Positions 47,741 to 58,428 of a DNA stretch of 64,000 nt are shown here, in pieces. The notes beneath the pieces are model-generated. The model saw only the letters and a list, made by a program, of their open reading frames with translations. It was not told the origin of the DNA and did not search any database. The position numbers and the translations under genes are program-made. The stretch comes from Megascapheus bottae (Eukaryota > Chordata > Mammalia > Rodentia > Geomyidae), in assembly GCA_024803745.1 (NCBI GenBank), contig JANJXV010000043.1:889501-953500 (forward strand). The letters run 5' to 3'. Every line of letters begins with the position of its first letter. Position 1 is the stretch's first letter.

Positions 47741-49913
47741 TACGAAGTGGATGAGGGTTAGTTTGATAGGGTGAGGGTTAGGGTTAAGGTTAGGGCTAGG
47801 TTTATGGTTTAGTGTTAGTGTTAGGGTTATGTTGAGGGTTAGGGTTAGGGTTAGGGTGATGGGTAGGGTGAGGGTGAGGGTGAGGTTTAGGTTTAGTGTT
47901 AACGTTATTTTTAGAGTTTGGCCTAGTACTAGGATTAGGGTTAGGGTTAGGATTATTGTTAGGTTTAGGGACCCTTATGGTTAGGGTTAGATTTTGGGTT
48001 AGGAGTTAGGGGCTATGTTTAGGGTTAGGGTTAGGATTAGTTTTTCGGTAAGGGTTAGGTTTTGGGTTAAGGGCTGGGGTTAGGTTTAGAGTTAGGGTTA
48101 GGGTTAGGGTGAGGTGAGGGTGAGGGTTAGGTTTACAGTAGGGTTAGGGTGAAGGTGAGTTTTAGTTTGAGGGTTTGGGTGAGGATTAGCGCTAGGTTTA
48201 GAGTTAGGGATAGGGTTAGAGTTAAGGTGAGGTTAGGGAGAGGGTTAGGTTGTGGGTTGGCGTGAGGGTTGGGATGAGGGTTAAGGTGAGGGTTATGGTT
48301 AGGGTTAGGGATCCTTGGCTTAGGGTTAGGGTGAGGGTTAAAGTTAAGGTGAGTTTGAGGTTTACGGTGAGTGTGAGAGTGATGGTTAGTGTGAGGGTTA
48401 GGGTGAGGGTGAGGGTATTAGGATGAGGGTGCGGGTTAGTGTGAGGTTGTGGGTTAGGGTAAGGGTTAGGGTTAGGTTGAGGCTTAGGGTTAGGGTTAGG
48501 GTTAGGGTGAGGGTTAGGGTGAGCATGAGGGTGAAGGTGAGGGTAAGGGTAAGGTTGAGGGTGAGTATTAGGGTTAGGGTTAGGGTAAGAGTGACGGTGA
48601 GTGTTAGGGTGAAGGTTAAGGTTGGGTTTAGGGTTAGGGGTATGGTTAGGATTAGGGTGAAGGTGAGGGTTAGGGTTAGGTTTACGGTGATGGTCAGGGT
48701 GAGGGTTAGGGTTAGGGTTAGGGAAAGGTGAGGGTTAGGGTGAGGTTTAGCGTGAGGGTTAGGGTGAGGGTGAGGGTTAGTGTTAGGGTTAGTATTAGGG
48801 TTACGGTTTGGGTTAGGATTAGGGTTAGAGTTAAGGTTAGGGTTTTGGTTAGAGTTAGGGTTGTGGTTATGGTTATGGTTATGGTTATGGTGAGGATTAG
48901 GGTTAGGGTGAGGTTTAGTGTGAAGGTGACGGTGAAGGTGAGGGTCAGGGTGAGGTTCGGTATGAGGGTGAGTGTGAGGGTGAGGGTGAGGGAGAGGGTG
49001 AGGGGTACAGTGAGGGTTAGGGTTAGGGTTAGGGTTAGGGTTAGGGTTAGGGTTAGGGTGAGGCTTAGGGTTAGGGTTAGGGCTAGGGTCAGTGTGAGGA
49101 TTACGGTGAGGGTGAAGGTGAAGGTGAGGGTGAGGGTGAGGGTGAGGGTTAGGGTTAGAGTTAAGGTTAGGTTAAGGGTAAGAATGAGGGGGAGTGTTAG
49201 GTTGAGGTATAGGGTTAGGTTTAGGTTTAGTGTGAGGGTGAGGTTTAATGTCAGGGTCACGGTGAGAGTTAGGTTAGGGTTCAGGTGAAGGTGAGGTTTA
49301 GGGCAAGGGTTAGGGTTAGGGTTAGGGTTAGGATTGTGGTTAGGGTTAGGGTACGGTTAGTGTTAGTTTTAGGGTTAGGGTGAGGGTGAGGGTTAGGATG
49401 AGGGTGAAGATTAGGGTAAGGATGATGTTTAGGGTTAGGTTTAAGGTTGGAATTAGGGTTAGGGTGAGGTTTATGGTTAGGGTTAGGGTTAGGGTTGGGG
49501 TGAGAGTTAGGGTGAGGGTGAGGGTTAGGATTATGGTTAGGATTAGGTTTAGGGTTAGGTTGAGGGTGAGGGTGAGGGTGAGAGTTAGAGTAAGTGTTAG
49601 GTTTAGGGTTAGGGTTAGGGTTAGGGACTCTTAGGGTTAGGATTAGGGTTAGAGTTAAGATTTGGGGTAGCGTTAGGGTTTGGGTTTGTGTTAGGTTTAT
49701 GGTTACGGTTAGGGCTAGGACTAGGTTTAGGATTAGGGTTAGGTTTAGGATTAGGGTTAGGGTAAGTGTTAGTTTGAGGGTTAGCGGGAGGGGGAGGGTT
49801 ACGTTTACAGTTAGGGTTAGTTTTAAGGTGAGGGTTAGGGTAAAGGTTAGGGTGAGGGTTAGGATGAGGGTAAAAGTGAGGTTTAGGGTGAGGGTTATAG
49901 TGAGGGTTAGGGA

Positions 49914-50181
49914 TAGGGACAATTGGGTTAGGGCCACGGTTAGAGTTAAAGTTATCTTTATCATTAGGGTTAGTGCTGGGGTTAGGTTTATGGTTAGGGT
50001 TAAGGCTAGGACTAGGGTTAGTGTTAGGGATAGGATTAAGTTTAGGGATTGGGAAGCTTATGATTAGGGTTAGGGTTTGGGTTAGGAGTTAGGGGATATG
50101 TTTAGGGTTAGCGTTGGGGTTAGGTTTTTGGTTAGGGTTAGGGTTTGTGTTTAGGGCTAGTGTTAGGTTTAGGGACCTTTA
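49914..50181 (+). repeat. Triple box module, spacing about 135 and 121 bp
   Basis: Boxes near 49916 (GGGACAATTG), 50051 (GGGAAGCTTA) and 50172 (GGGACCTTTA). The first interval carries TATCTTTATCATTAG and GGGTTAAGGCTAGGACTAGGG blocks resembling the one at 61488-61616. The second carries GGAGTTAGGGGATATG. Confidence 0.72.
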
Positions 50182-51209
50182 CGGTTAGTGTTAGGATAAG
50201 GGTTAGAGTTAGGGTTAGGGTTAGGGTTTTGGTTAGGGTTAGAGTTAGGGTTAGGGTTAAGGTTTTGGTTAGCGTTAGGGTTAGGATTTGGGTGAGGGTT
50301 AAGTTGAGGTTTAGGGTTAGTGTTAGGGACCTTTACGGTTAGTGTTAGGGTAAGGGTTAGAGTGAGGGTTAGGGTGACGGTCAGAGTGAGGGTTAGGGTT
50401 AGGGTGAGGGTTATGGTTAGGTTTATGGTTAAGTTGAGGGTAAGGGTGAGGGTTAGGGTTAGGGTTAGTGTTAGGGTGAAGGCGAGGGTTAGCGTGAGGG
50501 TTAGGGTTAGGATTAGCGTTAGGGGTAGAGTTTGGGTTAGGGTTAGAGTTAGGGTGATTGTTAGGGTGAGGGTGAAGATTAGGGTGAGGTTGAGGGTTAG
50601 GGTTAGATTTGGGGTTGGGATTCAAGTTAGTGTGAGGCACATGTTTAGGGTTAGGGTTAGGGTGAGGGTTAGGGTCAGGGTGATGGTTAGGGTTAGTGTT
50701 CGGGTGAGGGCTATGGTGAGGGTGAGAATGAGGGTGTGGATGAGTTTTACGGTTGGTATTAGGGCTAGGGTTAGAGTGAGGGTGAGTGTGAGGGTGAGTG
50801 TTAGGGTTAGGGAACATTAGGGTTGGGTATAAGGTTAGGGTTAAAGTTAGGTTTAGCGTTAGGGTTAGGGTTAGGGTTAGGTTTATGGTTAGGGTTAGGG
50901 CAAGGACTAGGGTTAGTGATAGTGTTAGGATTTGTGTTAGGGGTAGGGTTAGGGTTTTGTTTAGTGTTATGGTTATGGTTAGGGTTAGGGTTAGGTTGAG
51001 GCTTAGGGTAAGGGTTAAGTTTTGGTTTAGGTTTAGGGTGATGGTGAGGGTGCGGGTGAGGGTTAGGGATAGGGTTAGGGTGAGGGTTAGGGTTAGGGTG
51101 AGAGTGAAAGTGAGGGGAGGGTGAGGGTTAGGGTTAGGGTTAGGTTTATGGTTATGTTTAGAGATAGGAATAGAGTTATTGTTAGGGTTAAGATTATGGT
51201 TAGGTTTAG

Positions 51210-51339
51210 GGGACATTATGGTTAGGGTTAGGGTTTGGGTTAGGATTTAGGTGTTATATTTAGGGTTAGGGTTAGGGTTAGGTTTTTGGTAAGGGTTAGG
51301 GTTTGGATTAAGGGTTAGTGTTAGGTTATGGGACCCTTA
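51210..51339 (+). repeat. Paired GGGACCCTTA-box module
   Basis: Boxes at 51210 (GGGACATTA, one base short) and 51330 (GGGACCCTTA), 120 bp apart, with a diverged GGATTTAGGTGTTATA block near 51242. Confidence 0.75.
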
Positions 51340-52865
51340 TGGTTAGGATTAGGATTAGGGTTAAAGTTAGGGTTATGTTTAGGGTTAGGGCTAGGGCTAG
51401 GTTTAGTGTTTGGGTAAGTGTTAGTGTTAGGGTTATGGTTAGGGTTAGTGTTTGGGTTAGTGTTAGAGTTAGGATTAGGGTGATGGTTAGGGTGAGGGTT
51501 AGGGTGGGGGTGAGGAAGGGGTTAGTGTTAGTGTTAGGCTTACGGTTAGGGTTAGGATTAGGGTGAGGTTAGGGGTGAGGGTTAGGGTGAGGTTTATGTT
51601 TAGGTTTAGGGTGAGGGTTCAGATTAGGTTATGGGTTAGGGTTAGGGTTACAGTGAGGGTGAAGCTGAGTGTGAGGGTAAGGGTTTGGGTGAGGTTGAGG
51701 GTTAGGCCGAGGGTGAGGGTTAGGGTTAGGGTATGGTTAGGGTGGGGCTTAAGGTTAGGGTTAGGGTGAGGGTGAGGGTGAGTGTTAGATTTAGAGTTAG
51801 GGTGAGGGTGAGGGTTAGCATGAGCCTGAGAATGAGGGTTAGGGTGAGGTTTAGGGTGAGGGTGAAGGTTAGGGTGAAGGTGAGGGCTATTGCTAGATTT
51901 AGGGTTGGGATTAAGGTTAGGGTGAGTTGTACAATTAGGGTTCCTGTTAGGGTGAGGTTTGGTGTGATGGTGAGGTTTAGGGTTAGGGTTAGGGAGAGGG
52001 TTAGGGTGATGATGAAGGTGAGTGTGAGCATTAGGGTTAAGTTTGGGGTTAGGTTTAGAGTGACGGTGAGGGTGAGGGTGAGGGTTAGGGTTTGGGTTAG
52101 GGTTAAGGTGAGGGTGAGAGTTAGGGTTAAAGTTAGAGTGAGCTATTGTATGAGGGTTGGGGTGAGGGTTAGTGTGAGGGTTTGGGTTAGGGTGAGGGTT
52201 AGGGTTAGGGTTAGGGCTAAGGTGAGGGTGAGGGTGAGGGTGAGGTTTAGTGGTTTTGTTAGGGTACGGTTGAGTGTTAGGGTTAGGGTTAGGATGAGGT
52301 GAGAGTGAGGGTTAGGGCAAGGGTGTGAGTTAGAGTGAGGGTGAGTGTCAGAGTCAGGTTTAGGGTTATTGTTCGAGTGTGCTTAGGTTTAGGGTTATGG
52401 TTAGGTTTCGGGTGAGGTTTATGGTGAGAGTGTGAGTGAAGGTGAGGGTGAGGGTGAGGGTGAGAGCAAGGGTTATCGTGAGGGTTAGGGTTAGGGTGAG
52501 GGTTAGGGTTAGGGTTTGCCTTAAGAGTTAGGGTTAGGTTTATGGACACTTACTGTTAGGGTTAGAAATAGGGTTAGTGTTAGAGTTATGTTTAGGTTAG
52601 GGCTAGGGCTAGGTTTAGGTTTTGGGTTAGTCTTATGGTTAGGGTTAATGTTAGGGTTCGGATTAATGTGAGTGTGAGGTTCAGGTTTAGGGTTAGCATT
52701 AGGGTTAAGGTTAAGTTGAGGGTTAGGTTTATGGGTAGGTTTAGGGTTAGTGGGTTTGCTTTACGGATAGGCTTGCGGTTAGGGTTATGGTTATGGTTAT
52801 GGTGAGGGTGAGGGTTAGGTTTAGGGTTAGTGTTAGGGTTAGTGTGTGGGTTAGGGTTTGGGTTA

Positions 52866-52871
52866 GGGTTA
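52866..52871. repeat. Left copy of a 6-bp target-site duplication (GGGTTA)
   Basis: GGGTTA directly precedes the first non-array base pair (TG at 52872). The same hexamer follows the other end of ERV-B at 60527-60532. Six bases is the usual class II ERV duplication length. The repeat nature of the target weakens the proof, but removing the element and one copy restores hexamer phase. Confidence 0.6.
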
Positions 52872-53659
52872 TGCTCAAGGCTAGCACCCTGCAACTGTGA
52901 GTCCTGAGCTTGGTGTTTGAGTGCTTCCCCCCAGCTTTGCAGCTCAGAGCTTGCACTCTGCCACTTCGAGCTCCAAAGCAACTCTGTCCCAGCATCCTGC
53001 TGGCAGATTAGACACCACAGTCTGACAGGGACTTTGCTTTGTCCGGGCAGGCTCAAAACTGTGGCTTTCAGATCAATGAGTCCTACAAAAGGCCACTTTA
53101 CTCCAGTTAGAAGCAACAAGGTGGTCAACTCAGAAATAGTCTCTAAGCATGATCTTCCCTGGAACTTGGTGAAGGCCAAACTTACATCAGATCGAGGATC
53201 TGCTGTCCTTCTCCATGGGCCTGCTGAAGATTGCTATAAAGTAACTTACAAGAGTAAGCTGAAATAGCAATTAAGCAACCATTTTGATAGTCCTAATTTT
53301 CCTTATTTCTTTTTTTGAACCAAAACTTTAGGACAACTTTACTTTTAAAATTTTTTCAGAAACCATTTCTAATGTTCTTTAAAACTTTTATACTTTTTAA
53401 CTTAAACTCTTAACACTTTGGTCTTTATTTGCATTTGAAAAACCTTTAAGGCTCAAGGAACTTCCTTTGCCTCCAGGCCCCCTAGGGCCCAAGGCACTCC
53501 CTTTTCCTTTAGAAGAGGCTTTTTGTTTTATTCTGCAGTTTAGATTATTACTGCCTAGAACTCCATCAACAGTTTAAACTCAAATAACAGTTTTTCCCTA
53601 ATGCAAGAATTATAAATATCAGTGCACCAAAAGTCTAAGTCTGGAGTTAGTTCCCTTCA
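52872..53659 (-). other. Unclassified 788-bp terminal segment of ERV-B (3' LTR position)
   Basis: On minus it runs from TG after the polypurine tract to CA at the array edge, the boundaries of an LTR, but it shares no visible similarity with the 300-bp 5' LTR. It contains AATAAA-type and TATA-type A/T-rich stretches. The last 400 bp are more GC-balanced and open on both strands for about 100 codons without a recognisable domain. It could be an LTR from another element joined by recombination, or host sequence. Confidence 0.35.
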
Positions 53660-53672
53660 CCCCCCTTTTTTT
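53660..53672 (-). other. Candidate polypurine tract
   Basis: Minus strand AAAAAAAGGGGGG is followed at once by TG (53659-53658), the form of a retroviral polypurine tract next to a 3' LTR start. The sequence after it does not match the 5' LTR, so the role is uncertain. Confidence 0.4.
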
Positions 53673-54791
53673 CAGATTTCAGGATCTTTAGAAAAATAGT
53701 TTTTACCAATTTCTCTTTAACACAATGTAATAATCCTTTGAGACATTGTAAAACATTCAAACCTAATATTTTTCTTGAAGTTCTAAGCTTAGATTTACCC
53801 AATTGCGTTTGTGTTTAAGTATAAATTTATCCATTGTTTTATACAACATGCTGATAATTTAACCTTGAACAGGTTCACTCACTCATTCACACACATTCAT
53901 ACTCAAAGATCTTAAAGCGTGGAAAATTAACATTGGCTGTTCATTTTCTGGAAGTTTGTGTCAAGAGAGCTTTGCCAATTTTACTCTTGCAGGTGAGAAC
54001 CAGGTTCAAAACAAAACTTTTTGCAAGGCAACTGAGCTGGAATTTATTTTTCCAGGGCTTGTTACAACTGCAGGCACGCGGGAGCGGCTAGGCCCAGAAA
54101 TGTTCAAATAAATAACAAGGATGTGTGCTTGAGTATGCACAGAAAAACCATAAGGATTCATAGTTAGAACTGGTACCAATATTAAAGACAAAACTGGACA
54201 AGGAAAAATATGTAACACGAACAAGACAGAGAAGCGGAGACTTTAAATAATCAGACATTGACATATAACAAGAAAATTGGACTCAATCAGATACAATTAA
54301 CACAAAAAACATGAGCTCAGATGAATGTTTTCACCAAACAGCTATTTTTAGATTTAGACATGTCTTGCTGGTGGGTCTCTCAGGTATGCCTTGTTATCGA
54401 CAAGAAACTCAGACGGGGATGGGGGCCTCTCTTTTAGGCCCACAGTGCACCTTTTTTTAAAATAAAATAAAATAAAAAGTAAAACAAAACACAAACATAC
54501 AGAGGGTCGGCTGACTTCTACTTACCTCTGGAGGCCTTTGCTTTTCACCTGGGCATCTTTTACAAAAAAGGTTATTAAGAAAAGTGATGGTAAAGACAAA
54601 ATAAAAAGAACAATCCTTTATCTCAATAGCATACAATTTGTAAAAGAACAATTGTCACATATTAAATTGTGTAGAGTCAATGAATATGTTATAAGGTCCC
54701 TACATAATAGCAAAAGGAGGAGAAACACAGCTCATATGAATGTGTTGAACAAGTGGATCAGTAGCAGTCCCAATTGACATGCACAAATAAC
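53673..54791 (-). other. Non-coding stretch downstream of integrase; no recognisable env
   Basis: An envelope gene would be expected here, but no surface or transmembrane signature, fusion peptide or long frame is visible on minus. A good donor-like AGGTAAGT occurs at about 54522-54529 (minus). The sequence is A/T-rich and includes an AAAAT pentamer run near 54459-54477. It may be env remnant, spacer or inserted host DNA; I cannot tell. Confidence 0.45.
54459..54477 (+). repeat. AAAAT simple-sequence run
   Basis: A short A-rich pentamer repeat (AATAAAATAAAATAAAA) follows seven T. It could be the tail of a small retroposon or plain low-complexity sequence. Confidence 0.5.
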
Positions 54792-55718
54792 TCAGGTCCT
54801 TCCCACGTCGCAGGATGCACCACTGGAGGGTTGGGGGTGTAGGCCCAGTGAGTTGATGCTTGGATGGCCACTGTCACTCTCCACAATCCAAACGCAGCGT
54901 TTAGGCAGCCAGCAGGCATCATTTTCTCCTTGTGAAAAAACACATACATGCCCTCGACCCCAGGTTAGAACAGGATCGGGTCCATGCCAAGCAACAGTTA
55001 GGGGATCCTTCCACTTTACTAAGGCAAACGCACGCTGCTCTCTTTTTTCCCAGAATCGCTGAGCAGCAGAAAAATTCTTTAAGTCTATTTTCAAAAAATT
55101 TAAAACAAATAAAGCATGATTAAGTATATTCACAGGGGTAGCAGGCTACAACTCCCCCTTCTGTATTTTAACAATTTGATGTTTTAGTAATCCATTAGCT
55201 CGCTCCACAATACCCTGGCCCTGAGGATTATAAGGAATGCCTGTAATATGAGTGATATTATAAGATTGGCAGAAGGATTGAAATGCATGTCCTCCCTAAC
55301 CATGACCATTATCTGTTTTAATTTGTGTGGGAATCCCCATCACAGCAAAACAGCGAAGGCAGTGGGAAATACAATGCTTAGTAGCTTCCCCAGTAAGGGG
55401 GGTGGCCAGGATGAAATTAGAATAAGTATCTACTGTAACATGAACATATTTTAAATGGCCAAATGATGGAATGTGCGTGACATCCATCTGCCAAATGTGA
55501 TTAGAAAGCAGACCCTGTGGATTTACACCTGTATGGGGGGCTGGTGAAAAAGGGACATAGTTGGAGCAAGTCTTAACTATTTGTCGTGCCGCTTCTCTAG
55601 ATAATTTAAACTGTTGGCGCAAGGCTTGACTGTTTTGATGGTGGATGGCATGTGACTGCTTAGCAAGTTCAACCTGAGTTAAGTGAACTCTGGTGGCGGA
55701 GTCAGTAACTGCATTGCC
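54792..55718 (-). pseudogene. pol: ERV-B pol, integrase
   Basis: The frame is the same as the second RNase H frame. The zinc domain has HAIHH (HX3H), but the Cys pair reads CSNY, so the second zinc ligand is Tyr (TAT for TGT). The catalytic core has Asp in WQMDVTH, Asp in KTDNG and Glu in GIVERANG, the D,D(35)E triad. TAG stops at 55296-55298 and 55146-55148 interrupt it. The C-terminal DNA-binding domain (KWKDPL, then WHGPDPVLTWGRG) is well kept and ends near 54792. Apart from the two stops the frame has no indel, making it the best preserved part of the provirus. Confidence 0.94.
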
Positions 55719-56248
55719 CTAATTTAAAGGGCCAGGAAGATTAGTGTGAGCTTGAACAAAGCCAAAAAAACCGGGGTGGTTGCGAGAACAAAGCAAAGTT
55801 TGTACTTGGCGAAATTGGGTCTGAATATTGGAGTTGGTAGTTCCAATAAAGGGAACAGTTTCTATGACTTGAAGAGCATGAATTACATATTGACTGTCTG
55901 AGTATAAGTTAAAGGGCTCACCTTGTAACAGGACAAGTGCCTGTAAAACAGCCTCTAATTCTACCTCTTGGGCAGAGAAAAACCCGTAACTCAAGATTGA
56001 GTTTTCCCATTAATGGTTAAAGCAGCCGTTCCATTAGAGGATCCATCTGTAAAAACGAAGGCAGCAGAAGACAAAGGCAAGGCCTGTACTATGGAAGGAA
56101 AAAGAAACGTATGACATGCAGCAAATTGGAGAAATTTGTTAGATGGGTAGTGATGCAAAATTTTTCCTGTATAATTGGCCCAAGCAATAGCCCAAGAATC
56201 ACAATGGGGCGAATAGCCAATCTTGTTGTTGTAAATTATATGGAACAC
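55719..56248 (-). pseudogene. pol: ERV-B pol, RNase H
   Basis: The first frame (56248-55991) carries VFTDGSSNG, the first catalytic Asp of retroviral RNase H. A frameshift near 55991 leads to the second frame (55994-55719) with SAQEVELEA (catalytic Glu), LYSDSQYV (catalytic Asp) and AHTNLPGPL (active-site His loop). A TAG at 55719-55721 precedes GNAVTDS, which carries the last Asp. All four acidic residues are therefore traceable but never in one frame. The domain would remove RNA from the RNA-DNA hybrid. Confidence 0.92.
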
Positions 56249-56728
56249 AAATAAAATGAGGTTCCTGGCCTAAATATTTGCAGGAATCCACTTGGCACAT
56301 ATGTACCAGATTAGCTACCAATTCGTAATAGGGGGTCAGCACTTTGCCAGGTGTTGATGGCAGATAAAGCCATAAAAGCGGGCCATTCTGCCACAACACA
56401 GCAGTTGGGGAGTGAGAAGTAGCTAAAGTCTATCTCCCCAGGGTAACGAGTAGTCACAATAGTTCACCTGTTGCTGGGAAATTGCCTTTTCTACGATTTG
56501 GATGGCTCTCCTGGCATCGGGATTTAAATTGCGCAAGGATGTATGGTCGGTATCTCCCTTTAAGAGATCAAAGAGGGGTTTTAACTCTGCTGTGGATAGT
56601 TTTATATAAGGCCAGAGCCAGTTTACATCTCCTAAGAATTGCTGAAAATCATGCAAAATACTTAAGTGTGAAGTTTTTAATTGTATTTTTTGGCTTTTAA
56701 AGCAGTGAGGGCCTAATATATGGCCCAA
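56199..56728 (-). pseudogene. pol: ERV-B pol, RT thumb and connection
   Basis: 56728-56423 encodes the thumb-like helix FQQFLGDVNWLWPYI, followed by LKPLFDLLKGD, a typical betaretroviral RT thumb-connection sequence. The frame ends at 56423. The connection continues in another frame from 56399 (a Trp-rich GPLLWLYLP stretch, then YYELVANLVH) to 56199. At least two indels separate these parts from each other and from RNase H. Confidence 0.87.
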
Positions 56729-57430
56729 ATATGTAAATAGGGGTGTTCCTGAACCTTTTCAGCTGCTATTATGAGGCCAAAGAGGCTCAGATTTTGCTTT
56801 AGTTGTCCAAAGGCTTGTCGTGTGACAGTAGGGTCAGAACAAGCCAACAAGATATCATCCATATAATGAACAATATAAACAGAAGAAAATTTTTCACGGG
56901 TGGAAGAAATGGTTCTAGCTACAAAACTTTGACATAAAGTTGGGCTATTTGCCATGTCCTGTGGAAGCACGAGCTAGTGATACCGCTTCATGGGTTCTTT
57001 AAAATTAACAGAGGGGACACTAAAGGCAAAACGCTTACAGTCTTCAGGTGCCAGGGGTATAGTATAGAAGCAACCTTTTAAATCTATAATAATTTTATAA
57101 GTATCCTTTGGGATTGCCATGGGTGAGGGCAAGCTGGGCTGTAATGTCCCCAGCAGTTCCATAGTTGCATTTATTTTTCTTAGATCTTGTAACAGCCTCC
57201 ATTTATCTGATTTTTTCTTTATAACAAAAATTGGAGAATTCCATGGAGAGTTAGAAGGGTTGCATTTATTTTTCTTAGATCTTGTAACAGCCTCCATTTA
57301 TCTGATTTTTTCTTTATAACAAAAATTGGAGAATTCCATGGAGAGTTAGAAGGGATAATATGTCCCAAATCCAGCTATTCCTGCACCAGCTGCTGAGCTG
57401 CAATGATCTTTTCTAGGGGGAGAGGCCACT
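56713..57430 (-). pseudogene. pol: ERV-B pol, reverse transcriptase fingers and palm
   Basis: The fingers strand [20 protein letters not shown] and motif A (IDLKGCF, about 57080) are readable from 57297 down. Motif A keeps its first Asp, but the usual second Asp is Gly. A TAG at 56974-56976 replaces a position that is normally Trp. The frame continues through PQDMANSP to the YMDD catalytic box at 56865-56854. A perfect 95-bp tandem duplication (57164-57353) repeats the fingers strand and shifts the upstream frame. The frame is lost again near 56720, before the thumb. Confidence 0.93.
57164..57353. repeat. Perfect 95-bp tandem duplication within RT
   Basis: 57164-57258 and 57259-57353 are identical as far as I can read. 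The unit starts GTTGCATTTATTTTTCTTAG and ends GAGTTAGAAGG. 95 is not a multiple of three, so it disrupts the reading frame. ERV-A has one copy of the equivalent region. Confidence 0.97.
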
Positions 57431-57539
57431 GCTCCACCACACCGGTTCTTCTGAAAGCCAATTTATGGGATTGGCGTGAGCGGCAGGACAAACAGCAGCC
57501 CCCGTTAAAGAATACCCTAATCCTTGTCTCGGTGGGCGA

Positions 57540-58428
57540 GACTGGGGTTGGAGTGGCTCTGGCCCTCCCTGTGCTGCTAGGCCTAGTCCCCCAGAAGGGA
57601 GGAGGCCTTGATCAAGCAGCTACTTAATGACCTCAGCACTAGGACTAAACATATACACTCCCATTTTTTCCATGATATCACTACCCCATCAATTAATTGT
57701 CAGATGATCCAGGACAAATGGCTGAAAATGACCAGAGTGCCCTTCCTCATCTCTCCAAGCAAGGATCGCATTGCTCTGCTGTGGGTCAGTTGCATACCCA
57801 ATCCCCTGTAGGGAAGTCATAGAGGTTGTTAGGGGCCATTGGATTGGCCAATGTTTTTTAGATATCACAGACACATCTGCTCCGGTGTCTAATATTCCTT
57901 TAAAGGGCTTTTCTTGAATAAATAAAGTCATCTCAGTCCTCTCTTGTTTTATGATTTGTACCCAATAGATATCAGAGGACCTAAATCTTCTCTGTCCACG
58001 TGGGGAATTAGCAGTCTCCCCGGGAGGTAAAGGCACAGTACTAGCTGTGCTATTTTTTTGTCCTGCTGGGATCGATATTACCTGTCACGGGGCAGAGGCC
58101 ATAACCTTAATTTCTCCAGTAAAATCCTGGTCAATTATGCCAGGGGTAATTTGTATTCCTTTAAGGGCTGGGCTACTTCACCCTAACAGCAATCCAGCCA
58201 ATCCCGGGGGAAGGGGGCCGAAGACCCCCATGGGGAGAGCTTGTATCCCCATCTCTGGGGTCAATACTGAGCAGGTAGAGGAACAGAGGTCCAATCCTGC
58301 GCTGCCTGGGGTGGCATGGAAGAGGCTGGAGACTGATTTTGGGGGGTTGTTAGAAGATGTACTTGTGGCTGAGAAGAGGGAGGGACTGCCCCATAGTTTT
58401 GTGGGGCCAGGGGCTGGCCCCTTCTCCA
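57540..58428 (-). pseudogene. pro: ERV-B pro: dUTPase, aspartic protease, decayed G-patch
   Basis: All parts are in one frame, -1 relative to gag. dUTPase motif 1 (AGLDLCSS) lies near 58310. A TGA at 58178-58180 follows. Motif 3 reads IIDQDFTGE (about 58125-58099) with Phe where Tyr is common. A second TGA is at 58085-58087. The protease part (58036-57689) keeps LDTGADVSVI, the catalytic Asp-Thr-Gly, and a flap GIGY. A TGA at 57689-57691 precedes WGSDIMEKMG, the C-terminal protease helix. Beyond it a Gly/Leu/Pro-rich stretch, with another TAG, looks like a decayed G-patch. Three or more stops make it inactive. Confidence 0.9.

Larger units (their letters stand above)
4005..52871 (+). repeat. 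Degenerate telomere-type hexamer array, about 48.9 kb
   Basis: The whole stretch is built from GGGTTA hexamers (TTAGGG) and single-base variants: GGGTGA (TGAGGG), GGTTTA, GGATTA, GGCTTA, GGGTTT, GTTACG, GTTATG. Plus is almost devoid of C and no CCCTAA-oriented block is seen, so orientation never flips. Hexamer phase is well kept: 37727-38863 stays in one phase for about 189 units. Perfect TTAGGG tracts are short (longest noticed about 45 bp, near 49014-49058). TGAGGG-type variants are known from proximal mammalian telomeres, so this looks like a hugely expanded proximal or interstitial telomeric block. No gene is embedded; open frames here are repeat artefacts. Confidence 0.97.

Noticed and set aside
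49014..49058. A live telomere tip or telomere-seeding tract
   Set aside because: Only about seven perfect units, embedded in decayed repeats with sequence on both sides.
4005..52871. A CRISPR array
   Set aside because: There are no repeat-spacer units of fixed length and no cas genes; the 6-bp period and vertebrate retroviruses exclude it.
52917..53267. 116-codon plus-strand frame at the ERV-B edge, and an overlapping minus frame from 53179
   Set aside because: No recognisable domain. The minus frame runs straight into array-encoded Pro-Asn repeats, so open length alone is not evidence.
54006..54224. Possible env fragment (72 codons, minus, hydrophobic N-terminus)
   Set aside because: It begins with a hydrophobic stretch but shows no Cys pattern, fusion peptide or heptad region; too short to call env.
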